Position numbers and translations under genes: made by a program
Notes under the pieces: model-generated
What the model saw: only the letters and a program-made list of their open reading frames with translations
Databases searched by the model: none
What the model was told of the DNA's origin: nothing
DNA from: Undaria pinnatifida
Lineage: Eukaryota > Sar > Phaeophyceae > Laminariales > Alariaceae
DNA: 64,000 bases
Assembly: GCA_012845835.1 (NCBI GenBank)
Contig: JABAKD010000020.1
Span: 4,920,720-4,984,719 of the forward strand
Direction of reading: 5' to 3'
Shown: piece after piece, positions 14,401-26,400 of the stretch
Numbering within the stretch: the first letter of the stretch is position 1
Layout of the letters: each line of letters starts with the position of its first letter

Positions 14401-17400
14401 GATCGAAACACTGCACACACGCCCCCATGATTGCGAGAGAGCGCGCCGCGGGCGGGCACCGCACCACCAGCGTGGGCTGTGCCCACCCCACGCTGCTGGC
14501 GAAAAAATGGGTTGAATAGGTAGCTTTCTGCCCAGTAGCGCGGCTGTTGAAGACTCGAGACATTTTTGCGAGCGGTACAAACCGCATTAGTAGTGCTTAA
14601 ATGGGTTGAATAGGTAGCTTTCTGCCCAGTAACGCGGCTGTTGAAGACTCGAGACATTTTTGCGAGCCGTACAAACCGCAGTAGTAGTGCTTCTGGTGTC
14701 GTGTCTCTACTAATAAGTATACATGTGTGATTAATTCCGAATTCCTCCGCACAACCCGCTAGTTGCAGATTTACCACTCCAGATCGAAACACTGCACACA
14801 CGCCCCCATGATTGCGAGAGAGCGCGCCGCGGGCGGGCACCGCACCACCAGCGTGGGCTGTGCCCACCCCACGCTGCTAGCGAAAAAATGGGCTGAATCG
14901 GTGGCTGTCTGCCCTGTAGCGAGGCTGTTAGAGAGTCGAGACATTTTTGCGAGCCGTACAACCAGCAGTAGTGGTGCTTTTGTTGTCTTGCAGATTTATC
15001 GCTCCAGATCGAAACGCGTACAAGGATATTATAAAAATGAAATACACTCCAGCGGTGAGACCGAAGCAAAGTCATCTTTGCAAGCTGTGTGTGATACTCC
15101 GATCGCGCGAATTACTGGGTGTGTCCTCATTAAGGATACAGGTCGGCGACTCCCCTTGGAACTACAGCAGTGTAGCTTGTACCAGGGTCAACAGGGTGTT
15201 GTTAATCAGTCTGTACGCGGAAACTATAAAACCCGTTTTTGAGGGGGACTCAATCTGACCGTTGTAGAAGGAAATGCATCAGATTATCAAGTGTATCCTG
15301 TAAGTCGAATAACCGGTGAGGGGAGGACGGAGTTTTTGAGGGCGTGGAGGCCGGGGTTTGAACAAGAGGGAGCGGGGGGGGGGGGGGGGGGGGGGGGGCA
15401 ACAATCTGTGCGCAGAAACTATAAATCCTTTATGAGGGCAAATCTGACGGTTGTGGAAGGAATGTATCAGTTTATCATGTATATCCTGTAAGTCGTACAA
15501 CCGGTGAGGAGAGGGCGGAGTGTTCGAAGGGGGGGGGGGGGGGGGTGACAACAGCTTTAGGTGGCCTAGATGTATATCTGTTAGGAGCTTGCTATACGCG
15601 TGGTGCTAGGTCTAGGCGATGGTGCGGGTGGTGGGGAAGGAGGGGGCGGGGCGGGGGCGGGGGGGGGGAAGAGGGGGGCGTGGGGTATGGATTGGAGCTA
15701 CGGCATGGATTGCTTGAAAGATAATGAGATGATATCAACTGTCTGGTAGTGTTCATTACTCTTGCAGATTTTGATCTCAGGTGGATTGGCGGGAGAGAAC
15801 AAAACGAGGGGGGAGGGGGGGCGATGGGGGGGGGGAGATCAAACCCCTTTAGGTCGCGTGAATGTATACCTGGGAGGAACTTTACTCTACGTGCCAGGTC
15901 TAGGCGATGGTGCGGGTGGTGGGGAAGGAGGGGGCGCGGAATTGAGAAATAAATGAATTGGAGCTACGGCATGGCTGGTTGGATAGGTAAATGAGGTGAT
16001 ATCACGTACTTGGTAGTGTTGATTATTCTAGCAGATTTTGTTGTAGGTGGGGCGGCGGGGGAGGGGGGGGGGGGGGGGGTTGTTTTTTGCGTGTGTGTCC
16101 GGGGGGAGGGACAACGGCCTTTTAGGAATCTTCCGTATATTCCAACAACCGGGCCTGGCTATTTGTATGATTGGCCTTTGGTTTGTGTTTTTCTGGGGTA
16201 TATCTCAGCTCCAGAGTGGCTGGAACCTGTCCCGTGACCATGGACTTGATTATGCGAGTTAATGTGAGAACAACAACAACACCTTGAATACAAGACAACC
16301 ATTTGGAACAATCATGTAGAGCTGTGGTATACAATGATGCGTTATAGCTTCGCGGTGTGCTATTTAACATGGATCGCAAATAAAACATTCCAATTGACCG
16401 GTGCAACCATGTAGTTACAATGATTTTTTACCGTGCCGATGTGGGGCTCTGAGGTCGCCAATTATAAGACAAGAGATACATGTTGCAGATACAACAAGCG
16501 AGGAGATGTGGTCATGCACTGCTGTCACCACCATTGAACACGAGGGGGGGAAGTGCAAATTGTCAGTGTTTTGAACTATATAGCAGTCACAGTCGTAGTG
16601 GTAGAGGTATAGGGTTAGTAGTGGTAGTGATAGTTGGTAGTAAAAGTATTCACGTGGAATTATTAATAGCGGTAGTGTTGCAGCCTTTTTTTTTTCTTGT
16701 TTGTTTATCCTCCGGCGCGGATGGGGGAGAAAATAAAGCTCAAGCTCACCACACTTCCACGTATTTTCATACGCGTCGTGTGTCGATTGAACTCAGTTGC
16801 TTTCGCAGCCCAACGCTATCTGGCGCACCCTTCGGGTCCAGCATTATTTAATAATGTAGTAGTATGAATAGTAGTAAGTGGTGGTATTAATAGTAGTAGC
16901 GGCAGTACTACTACGGAGATCCACTGTTAGCAGGATGAATTGTCAGACAAAAAAAGGGGGCAAAAGCACCCGCCTTTGATTGTTAGCGTTTGGTTTTAAG
17001 TTCATCTTGTTGGCTGGCCTCACCAGGCACACAGCCTCGATCGAACACAGTCTTTCCGAGAGGGTTCGTGTTACAGGGCTAGCGCATATTAATAACAAGT
17101 ATCGGTCGGGTTGCGCGATCTTCGGAGTCACGTGTCGGGTGATGGTGGTGATGATGGTGATGATGGTGAGATACTGGGCTCCTCATGTTGGGATCCCGGA
17201 AAGTTCTTAGAAGTTGCTTCACCCCCACCGTGTGATGAGTTATTATCAAACAATCATCAATCATCAAACAATCATCAATCATCAAACAATCATCAATCAT
17301 CAAACAATCATCAATCATCAAACAATCATCAATCATCAAACAATCATCAAACACAGCAAGCTGCACGCCAAGAGCTCTCCTAAATGGTCGCGATGCTTTC

Positions 17401-20400
17401 CTGTTTTCGTGTGTGATTTCATCCTGTTAACAATGGATCTCCGTAACAGTAGTAGTAGTAGTAGCAGTAGTAAATAGTGAAGTGTGGGTCCAGGGACATT
17501 ATTGTCGTTCGCCCTTGCCGAGATGAATGTCGATAAGGGTCAGGAATCGCGCTTGTCGTGGTGCAGTCGGGCTCTTCGGCTCGTTACAAGCGTGTACGCC
17601 GGAAGTTTGGCGCCATTGCCGAGCGTATAGGGATATGTAAATATAAAGTGCTGGTAACGTTGGCGACCAATCATCGTAATAACCCCGTGGTCGTGACTTA
17701 TAAGCAGAAAAAAGCTTCGATGCCGACGTAAATATCGGCGGGTGAAAGGAATGGCACGTGTCATGCTTCAATCGATCTCTTCGACTCGATAAAAGCGTGC
17801 ACGGCGGTGGTTTGACGGTAAACTTGTACGACTTTCGTCGAATTTGAAAAATACTCTCCCCGGGTATCCCCAGGAAATGAAACCGATTGGATATTGACAC
17901 GCTCGCCCGTATTTCCGGCCGACCTGCTATCCCGCCGTTTCGGGGAGGGGAGAGTGCCACAAGGCTTAGTTTGGGTAGGCAATTGGTTAACCTTTTACAA
18001 GTGATCTCACGCCTCCGTATACAACTCAAGTACTGTATAGCTTACGCTGCCGGAGTAGCAACGGGGACCGCCGGTAGGGACATCTCCATCTATCGCTCTC
18101 ACGGGAACCGAAGGCCGCGCCAGGAAACCAGCTGGATTGCGAATGCAATTGAGTTAAATTGATACGCGACCTGTATGAAAATACGTGGAAGTGTGGTGAG
18201 CTTAAGCTTTATTTTCCCCCATTCGCCGGAAAATGAATAAAAACAACGGACTATTACCCCCCTAATTGACGATTGATGATGATGATGATGTGATGATAAT
18301 CTGATGATCTTGTAATGTTTTGCCGTTCAACAATGCTGTGCAGATGTGCAGCACGCTGTTTTGTCAGGTTTAGCCGCACGACAGTGTGCCGACGTGCGGT
18401 ACGAGCTTCCGCATCGATACTCGTATAGCAATGCAGTACCTGGCACTTAAAGGTTCCCCTTCGGAGGCGGCGTGACCCACGGCCGATGGTTCTCATCTAT
18501 TATTTAATGAATGGGCGTAAAATATCTGGTGTGAATGTTTAGGCTTGAAATATGGTTTGGGGTTGTCGGTATAGACGACAAAGGCAGCAGCATCCCGTGT
18601 GCGTGCGGAAACACAACGTCAAACAAACCATGAACCCCCCCCCCATGAAAATTGCTCGGTCGACGTCACGCAGGAATAAATAACTACAATACGAAGTAGA
18701 TCCTTATCAAATTTGCCATACCTCGTCGTCCGACGTCATCGGTGGAGTGCTCCTGCGGTGCAGGTGAATCTCGTACCCGCTGCAGCCAATGTTATCGATT
18801 CTAGTCCCCCGACTGCATAGATATACCAGTATTTATGCTCGTGCTCGTAGGGCTTTTTCTTGCGAGGTAATCGACTACTTGAAGGAAAGCGCGAGAGATT
18901 GAGTTACTGTAGCAATGAATTCGATTGACGAGCATCGGGAATGCTAAACCCTATGCGCCACAAACATGAAGGCGATTACTGGATAGGAAAGCTGGGAAGT
19001 AATAGTGACAGTATACATGTACATAAAACACTAATGTGCTGGGCGAGCTCTAAGCTCGTGTGCACTTGGTCGCCGTTATTGGTGTTGCCGAACCAACCCA
19101 ACCTTGTGTTATGTGTACGTACGTGTGTACACCTGTACACGTCTACCCACGGTGTCTATGTACATAATGCGGCCATAATAAGAAGAAGGCTGTACCTCGA
19201 GATACGGCAGCTGCAATCGGCTTGCGCGACAGAAAGCCCTAATGAAGTACCATGTGGGCGATTTTACCGCTCTAGATGTAGCCGGGTCCTACATCGGGCG
19301 GTATCGGCCCTAATCGGGGCGGAACCCGCCCTGTTCACGGCCCATCCTCGCCTCCATATCGGTACAAAACGTCTCTGCTGGTGCTCTCCTTGAGAGGAGG
19401 AAGAAGGGATATATCACACCCCTACTGCTGCTGCAAGAACAAACGTACCCTTATGTCCCAAACATATGTGAAGAGTACTGCCAGTGCAGGAGCACGCTTT
19501 TGTATATCTCCAGCGGGACCCGTGACAGTGACAACCACTTTTTTTCACAAACTCCGTATGTTAACGTAAGGCGCGGGCACCCTTTCATATTCTGCTGTGA
19601 TTCTTCTTGTATGCATTTGGTATCACCTATGTTTCGGTGGGGGTTCATTGCTCGCGCCGCTGACTTTGCTGTACCGCTCTTCCCCGTGCGCACGCATCCG
19701 TCTCCGCGCAGGACTCTGTGGCTTCGGTTGGGTCAGTAGCACGCCGTGTTGTTTTAAAACATTTCAAATACGTCAGCTGTGTACAGCTCACTAAAACGTA
19801 GGATTGATGATGCCCTACCGAGGCGACATTATATCTTCGAGAGGGCGACCAACGGGCTTATAACGAATAGGGTAGCCTCTTGATGTTGGCCGCCCATGAT
19901 TTCTTTACGCTCTACTCCCTTTTAGAGGTCCCATTGCTTTTGGTACCCTGGTACATGTTTCTTTCTAGTAAAAGTGCACAGCGGTGAAAAAAAACACACA
20001 CACACCCTTAAGAACCGCGCGACCATTTTTTTTTAGTAGTGGTTGAAGGGTCGACTTTCTAAGAATCTTTCTAACCTTCTAAAAATGTCAGGAATCGTGC
20101 CAAGAAAACGTGTCGGTTTCGCGAATGGGTGGCATTTGTCAGGAATCCTGATTTTGAAACACTTGAAAAAAAACACGAAAATGGATGTCAGGGTTCCTGA
20201 TTAACCCCCCCCCCCGTGTTTTTTTGTGATTTTTTTTCGACACGTAACATGTTCCGAATCTCAAAACGTCAAGGATCGCGATTTTTTTTGTGCGTTCGTT
20301 AGAAATGACCCTAACTTACACGTGGGAGAAAAAATCCTCCGAAGGGTTTGCAGAACATTGCATTATGCCAAGATGGTGTATAGGGGTCGCTCGAAGGAAC

Positions 20401-23400
20401 CCGCCCAGCAGGACCTTTTGTAACTGTCGTCAAAGCGCGTGAGTTGTTGGGTCCCAATCGGTCGGTCGTTTCGGCATATCGTAAGGGGTCTCATTTTTTC
20501 CCCGTCGTGTGATTTGTTGAAACTCGCATCGTGGCTCGATTTGACCACTACCACTCGCAATGAACACTATTGAACAACTCCAATATTTCCTCAATTTTCC
20601 TGCAACTGGCGGCGAAAATGACAGGTATCTACCACCCAGTCTCTGATGAGTGTCACGTGGTCGGACGGCCACGTGAGCGCGTACCAGGCGGGCTGGCTCA
20701 GCGCTTACGACAACTCTCCCGCGGCGCTACACCAGAGGAGCCACGGAACCTGGCCAACCCCCTTGTGCGCATGGGACGCCATCCCAAAGGTGCTGCTGTG
20801 ACTCGTTTAGCCAGGAAAAAAGCGCTTGTCCTGTTCAATTCCAAATAGTTTCTCCTCGAAACCGTGGGTGTACATGAAGGGCTTTGGGGTATCCTTGCGT
20901 GTGTACATGAAGGGCTTTGGTAATCCTTGCGGGGGGTTTTGTAATACCCAAGTCTACGGTATCTGTACGGAAACGGGAATAAATCTCGTGTACCGCGGTA
21001 TCCCATGGGACTTGGATCGGGGGTGCAGATTTCGTGTTGTCAGCATCAACAATTTTGAAGGGGGGCGGGGGGGGTTAGCTTGTTCATACTATCAATAGTT
21101 GAAGATGTTGATTGTTTTCCATGTTCGAGGGAGGCGGTTTTGAACGGGTGGGGGTTTGTCTTGCATCGTTCATGTGCATGCTTGAAGTATCTTTTGGGAA
21201 GTGTATGGATATGTGTTTCCGCTTGCAGATTTTTGAGTTTGACGCAACCGCGGCCAGTAAGTAGTGTTGCGACTTGGCCCGGCTCTTGCGAAATGATCAA
21301 CAGGCCGCACTACATCGTCATTGCATCTTCTTTCCGAGAAATTCCCGAGGCGGTAGGGGTTTCGATTCAGGTTGGGGTCAAGACTTGACGTTAGGCGCAC
21401 TCAAATTGTCAACTGTTTTTTTAGAGTCTAGTACCTGGTGTATTCGAACCGTAATGTCCAAGTTAAGCGAAGGTCCATGGACCACAGTTCTCGCCGCAGC
21501 CATCGCCGCCACGGGCGAAGGGGGGGGGGTGGCGTACACTTTTGTTGCTGGCCTTGGGCATTGGACCATTGACCACGCACTCCTTTCGAGACGAAGCAGC
21601 GGGGGGGGGGGGTAATGGGGGGCGCTTCGTCGTCGTGTAGCGAGTGTGTGGTGTTGTAGTGTGACGGTCGAGTGCGTCACATGAGCATGTTGTTAGTCGT
21701 TTTCCGTGTCGATGAAGCACTATGTACTAGTTTTTGCATGTATGATGTGTGGGACTCGCGCGTGGTCAGGATCGGTTTTCGTGGTGGTGGTGGAGGTGGG
21801 AGGGGGGGAGTCAGGGATCGGTGGCGTTGGTGTTGGTGTTGATGGTGCTGATGGCGGTGTTAGTGTTGGGTGTTTGTGTTGGGGTGGTGCTTTTAGTGGT
21901 GTTGGTTTTGGTGTTGATGGTGCTGGTGGAGGTATGGGTGGTGTTACGTGGTGTTGGTGGTGTTGGTGTTAGCGTTGGTGGAGGCTGGTGTTGGTGTTAT
22001 GCTGATGCTTCACGGCGTTGATGAGGCTGGTGGCTGTGTTGGCGGTGTTGGTGGTGGTGCGGGTCGAACGGTTGGCGTTTTTTCTCCTTGAAAAAACACA
22101 CGCAGGAACGTGCCACCTCAATAAATCTGCATGGGGTTGCGGTGGTTCGAGTACCCCCCCCCGCCTCCCTGCGCCGGTGCGTAGAACTTTGAGGCTCGGT
22201 CTGTGTTCTTGGGTCTGAAAATCAGTACGGCTCTGCGGCGGGTCACAGTCACAAATGATTACCCCCCCCGTACGCTCAAGGTGCCGAACTCTGCCTCATA
22301 ATTTGGTTCTGAGTAGGATGCACCTCACCGTCCATGCAGCTCGGCGACCACCACACGACGCTTCGCGCCTGGTACACGCGATACCTGCCTGGTCGGTGAA
22401 TACCCGGCGCGCTCCGTCCCGGCGTAGAAGGCATGCGAGGGTCTGTGGTCACACGACTAGGGGCATGCATGAAGTGAGTACACACCTCCCTCGCCGCTCC
22501 TATTTTTCCATGATCGCCACTCCCCACCCCCGCTCAGGTGGACTGTGCGGAGTACATGGGGAGCGACGAAGCCTTGTACACGGCTTTGAAGAAGTTGAAC
22601 CGGACGGGTGTCTTCCTGCTGGAGAACGTGGGAACGAAGGAGGACACCGTCGTCGAGCTCGCCCGTCGCATCGCCCCCGTGTCCCACGAGATGCTGTACG
22701 GCCAGACCTTCGACGTTATCTCTCAGGTGAGACTCGGTCCAGCGTCGAAATAATGGTTGGTTTAGCCTACACGTACCCCACTTCACATCTTGAGCCCGAG
22801 AAAATTCCAAGGGGGGGTCGGCGTTAGGGCTTAGGGTTCGGTATAGGGTTGCTGTTAGCTGTTAGGGTTTAACGTCTCGATTTTTTTTTTTTTTTTGAAG
22901 CTGGGCCAAGGCTCTTTACCGCCCTCCATGGGGGTACAACTCTCGCTGTTTGCCTTCGCCGCTTTCCCCCTCCCCCTCTCCCCCCTCTTTGCGTCGCTCT
23001 TTGTTCGCCTCGTGGTCCTCTTCTTTTTGGGTCTCTTACCCCGTTTTTTGCTATTTTTTTTTATCAAAATTAATAATACCGTTTAGCTGCGAGATCGAGG
23101 AATTCACCGAACTCACCTTTGCAAGCTGTGTGTGTGATGACTCCGATCGCGCGTGTCACGGTGTGTGTATATCCTCATGACGGTTATCGGTCGGCGACTT
23201 TCCTTAGTCCTAGCTAGCTTTGTAGTATCAGGGTCAAAAGGGTGATGCAAATAAGTTAGCCTTTGAGGAATCGTGATGTATAGAACATTAAAGTGTTTCG
23301 CGATCTGTGCCCCCCCCCCCCTCCTTCGCTCGCGTCTGTCTTTCTGGTCGCCCCCGCCTTCCTCCCCCTTATTTTGCATGAATCACAGAAGACGTCCTCC

Positions 23401-26400
23401 CCTTCCTCACTTTCCTTGTGGTTGCCGTCTCCCACTCCCTCTTGCTTTACCTCAATCGAGTTCGTACGTTCGTACCTGGTACATACATTTTTTTCATGCT
23501 TTTGTACTTACAAAGTGGTGAAAACTAAAACTGTCAAAAGCACATGAAAAAGCCCTTTTGTCTGTTGCCATGTTTTGTTTTGTCTTAAGAAATGGCAGCA
23601 AGCTTTTAAAACGCTTAAACGAAAACAAAACGTTTTTGTTAACCCCTCCTGAATCCCCTTCGCCCCGCGCGCCGACAGAAAAATCCTCGAAATATGGCCT
23701 ACACCTCCGAAAAACTCCGCCTCCACATAGACCTCGCCTACTACGAGAGTCCACCGGGTTTACAGGCGAGCTGTAGTCGCAGTAAGGGAGGGGGGAGGGA
23801 GGGGGGGGGGACAGGGCGGGGCTGTGCTGCAGTGCGTGAAATGCGGCTCAATTGCACCTGGTGCAGCCTTGTTACGACCTTGCGCCTGCTCTTCCTCTTG
23901 CCTCCTTTTACGTCCCTGTTTTTCTCTTTGGGTAGTTGTCTGCATGTGTGTCTGTCTGTCTGTCTGTCTGACTGCCCGTCTTTCTGTCTACCGTGCGGCC
24001 TGTTCAAAAGACGAAAAATATATCTCCCTCTCTATCGTTCTCTATATGCGTGTCTCTCTTTCCATATGTTTACCTTGGTCTATACACCTCTCTCTCCAAC
24101 CCCATCTCTATTGCTTTCGCTCTAATGTGCGTCGCCTACCTCAACCTCGCTCCCTCGCTCTTTCCTGTGTCTTTTTCTTCCCCTTGATGTTCGAAGTATG
24201 TCTTTTGCAACTGATGGGTACCCCTTTCTCCCCCCCTCCTCCCGCCCTCGATTCCTCCGTTTACACATGAAAAAAACCCGTCTTTGTTCGGTGTTCCTTA
24301 GCTGCTGCACTGCGTGGAGTTCGACGAGAAGGTTGAAGGCGGCCACAGCACTTTCCTAGACGCTTTTGCAGCGGCAGACCATTTTAGAGCGCACAATCCG
24401 GAAGAATTCGAGGTTTGATATGTTGTGTTGCGTTGTGTTGTGTTTTGTTGTTGTTGCTGTTTGTTTGGGGGGGGGGGGGGGGGTTGTTTGGCGTCGGTTT
24501 TGCTGTGCACGAGTTGTGTTGTGGTTTGTCGTTTCTGTTAACAGTCGCTGTTGATGTTTTTTTTGGTGTTTTTAGACGTTTTTTTTTCCATGCCTTCGGT
24601 TTTTGGATCTTTATTTTCTGTTGAGTTTTGAGTGCTCGGTTTGTTCTTGGTTGTCAGATTGTTCGCATGAAGGCCTATTTGCTTGCTGTCTTGGAATTCC
24701 CGGCATTCTACTTCATTTGTGCACGCGTATCTCTGTATGAATCGAAGATGCCTCGTGTTTTACGCGGTTATGGCTCGGAAGACCCGACGGTGGGCCCTAG
24801 GCAGTCACCGTTTGTTTCGATTCGTGAGTCATCCCATGCTTGGGGTGCAGCAGAAGTTTCTAAGAATTTTCTGAGCTCTCAACATGAGGAGCTAGCTCAA
24901 GATCTCACCCGAAGCATGACTTCGAAGGCGTTCGTTCGCCCAACCCGACCAACCATTGTATGCACTATTAATAGTGCTAAAACATACATACTCGTAAAGT
25001 TATCATACCAGCCGATATTTCCACGCCCGAGGAGCTGAACCAATCAAAATGTCAGAATGTCATCGAGGGGAACATTAGTTAACCCAAAAACTGAACACGC
25101 TACCCTCTAAAGGGATGGCTGTTGCTTTGTTTGGTTTCCCTGCGAAAACGCGCATCCTTTTATCTCTTCTACCTCCCGAGTTCAACGCCTTGCTTTCTCA
25201 CCGCTTTGTGCGTTGAAACAATATATCAATGGTGGGAAGATATACAGTTAGTCGGAGCGGAGCTCCTCTTTGATTATCGATAAAATGAACTTACGTCAAC
25301 TCGACCCAACCCAACCCAACCCAACCCAACCCAACCCAACCCAACCCAACCCAACCCAACCCAACCCAACCCGACCCAACCCAACCCAACCCAACCCAAC
25401 CCAACCCAACCCAACCGAAGTAGAAACTCAAGCGTATTGCCTCGCCTTGTATCGGCACTCAACTAATCGATTGTGCGTTGCATCCCACCCGGCCCCGCCC
25501 TGTCGTTTCGGTTTGGTGCTTGTGCCTGTTGACATTATGCAAGATTTTGACGCGGGTGCCGACGACGTTCACCAAGGTTAGAGCTGCGGCGACCGCAGCG
25601 GAGGGAGAGCACAGGTACATAGCGCGGAGTCTCTATCCCATTGTTGTTTTACTGTTCGTGTGTTGCCACGTGAAGCTATGGTAAGCGCTCTCGAGATGAA
25701 GGCATGGCCAATGAAGAAAGAAAGTGGCGATAGAAAAAACTATCTGTTAGTAGCTTGCCTTAGGTTGAGTGGTTGAGTGGTTGATTGCATAATTGATTGA
25801 TTGATTGATTGATTGATTAATTAATTGATCGCGTGATTGATTGAGTGGTTGATTGATTGAGCGGTTGATTTCGTTGATTGGGCGATTGCAGGAATGATTG
25901 ATTGCTTGATTCTTTGATTGTTTGCTTGATTGTTTGATACAGTGATACCCCCCCCCACCCTTTTAGCACCGCGCATCGTTTTGGCGCGTTACTTCTTTTT
26001 TATTACGTGGGTGTCATTTTTTTGCACCACCGGTTGGCTTTGTTCTCACTCGCAAATCACACAATGACAAAAAACGGAAAACGGAAAACGAAAAACGCGT
26101 TACTTCTTTTTATTTCTTTCGTGGGTGTCCATTTTTTCGCACCCCCCGTTGGCTTTGTGCTCAACTCGCAAATCACACAACAACAAAACGTAAAACGTAA
26201 AACGAAAAACGAAACTAAAAAGGACGAAAAAACGCCCGCCCGCCCAAAATCTGACGGCTGGCAGTATGTGCTTTTCTGCGCTACCACTACTGCACGCCTT
26301 AACGACCAAGAAATGTTCGAGGATACATGATTCGGTAGGGGCGCGCTTTTTTTTTTTTTTTTTTCGTGTGAGGCTCACCGCTCACGTGAGAAGGTGTATA

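Larger units (their letters stand above)
2461..20639 (+). other. Dioxygenase intron 1, 18.2 kb, packed with repeats
   Basis: The span lies between the exon 1 donor and exon 2 acceptor. It holds SINEs, a foldback, tandem duplications and dispersed repeat families, listed separately, and at least one possible nested coding segment on the minus strand. Stretches such as 2800-3390, 4270-5800, 6150-6800 and 18250-18830 show nothing I can name. It is more than nine times the length of the gene's next longest intron (1,990 bp). Confidence 0.75.

Noticed and set aside
13974-14867. 297-codon minus-strand ORF
   Set aside because: It lies wholly within the 381-bp tandem duplication. The peptide repeats exactly with the DNA period, and related frames recur in the other phases.
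17245-17352. CRISPR-like array
   Set aside because: Repeats are directly adjacent, with no unique spacers, in a eukaryotic intron. The same applies to the 38.8-kb and 60-64-kb arrays.
17499-18029. 176-codon minus-strand ORF
   Set aside because: It spans two diverged copies of a DNA repeat, shows no domain, and has no codon pattern suggesting selection.
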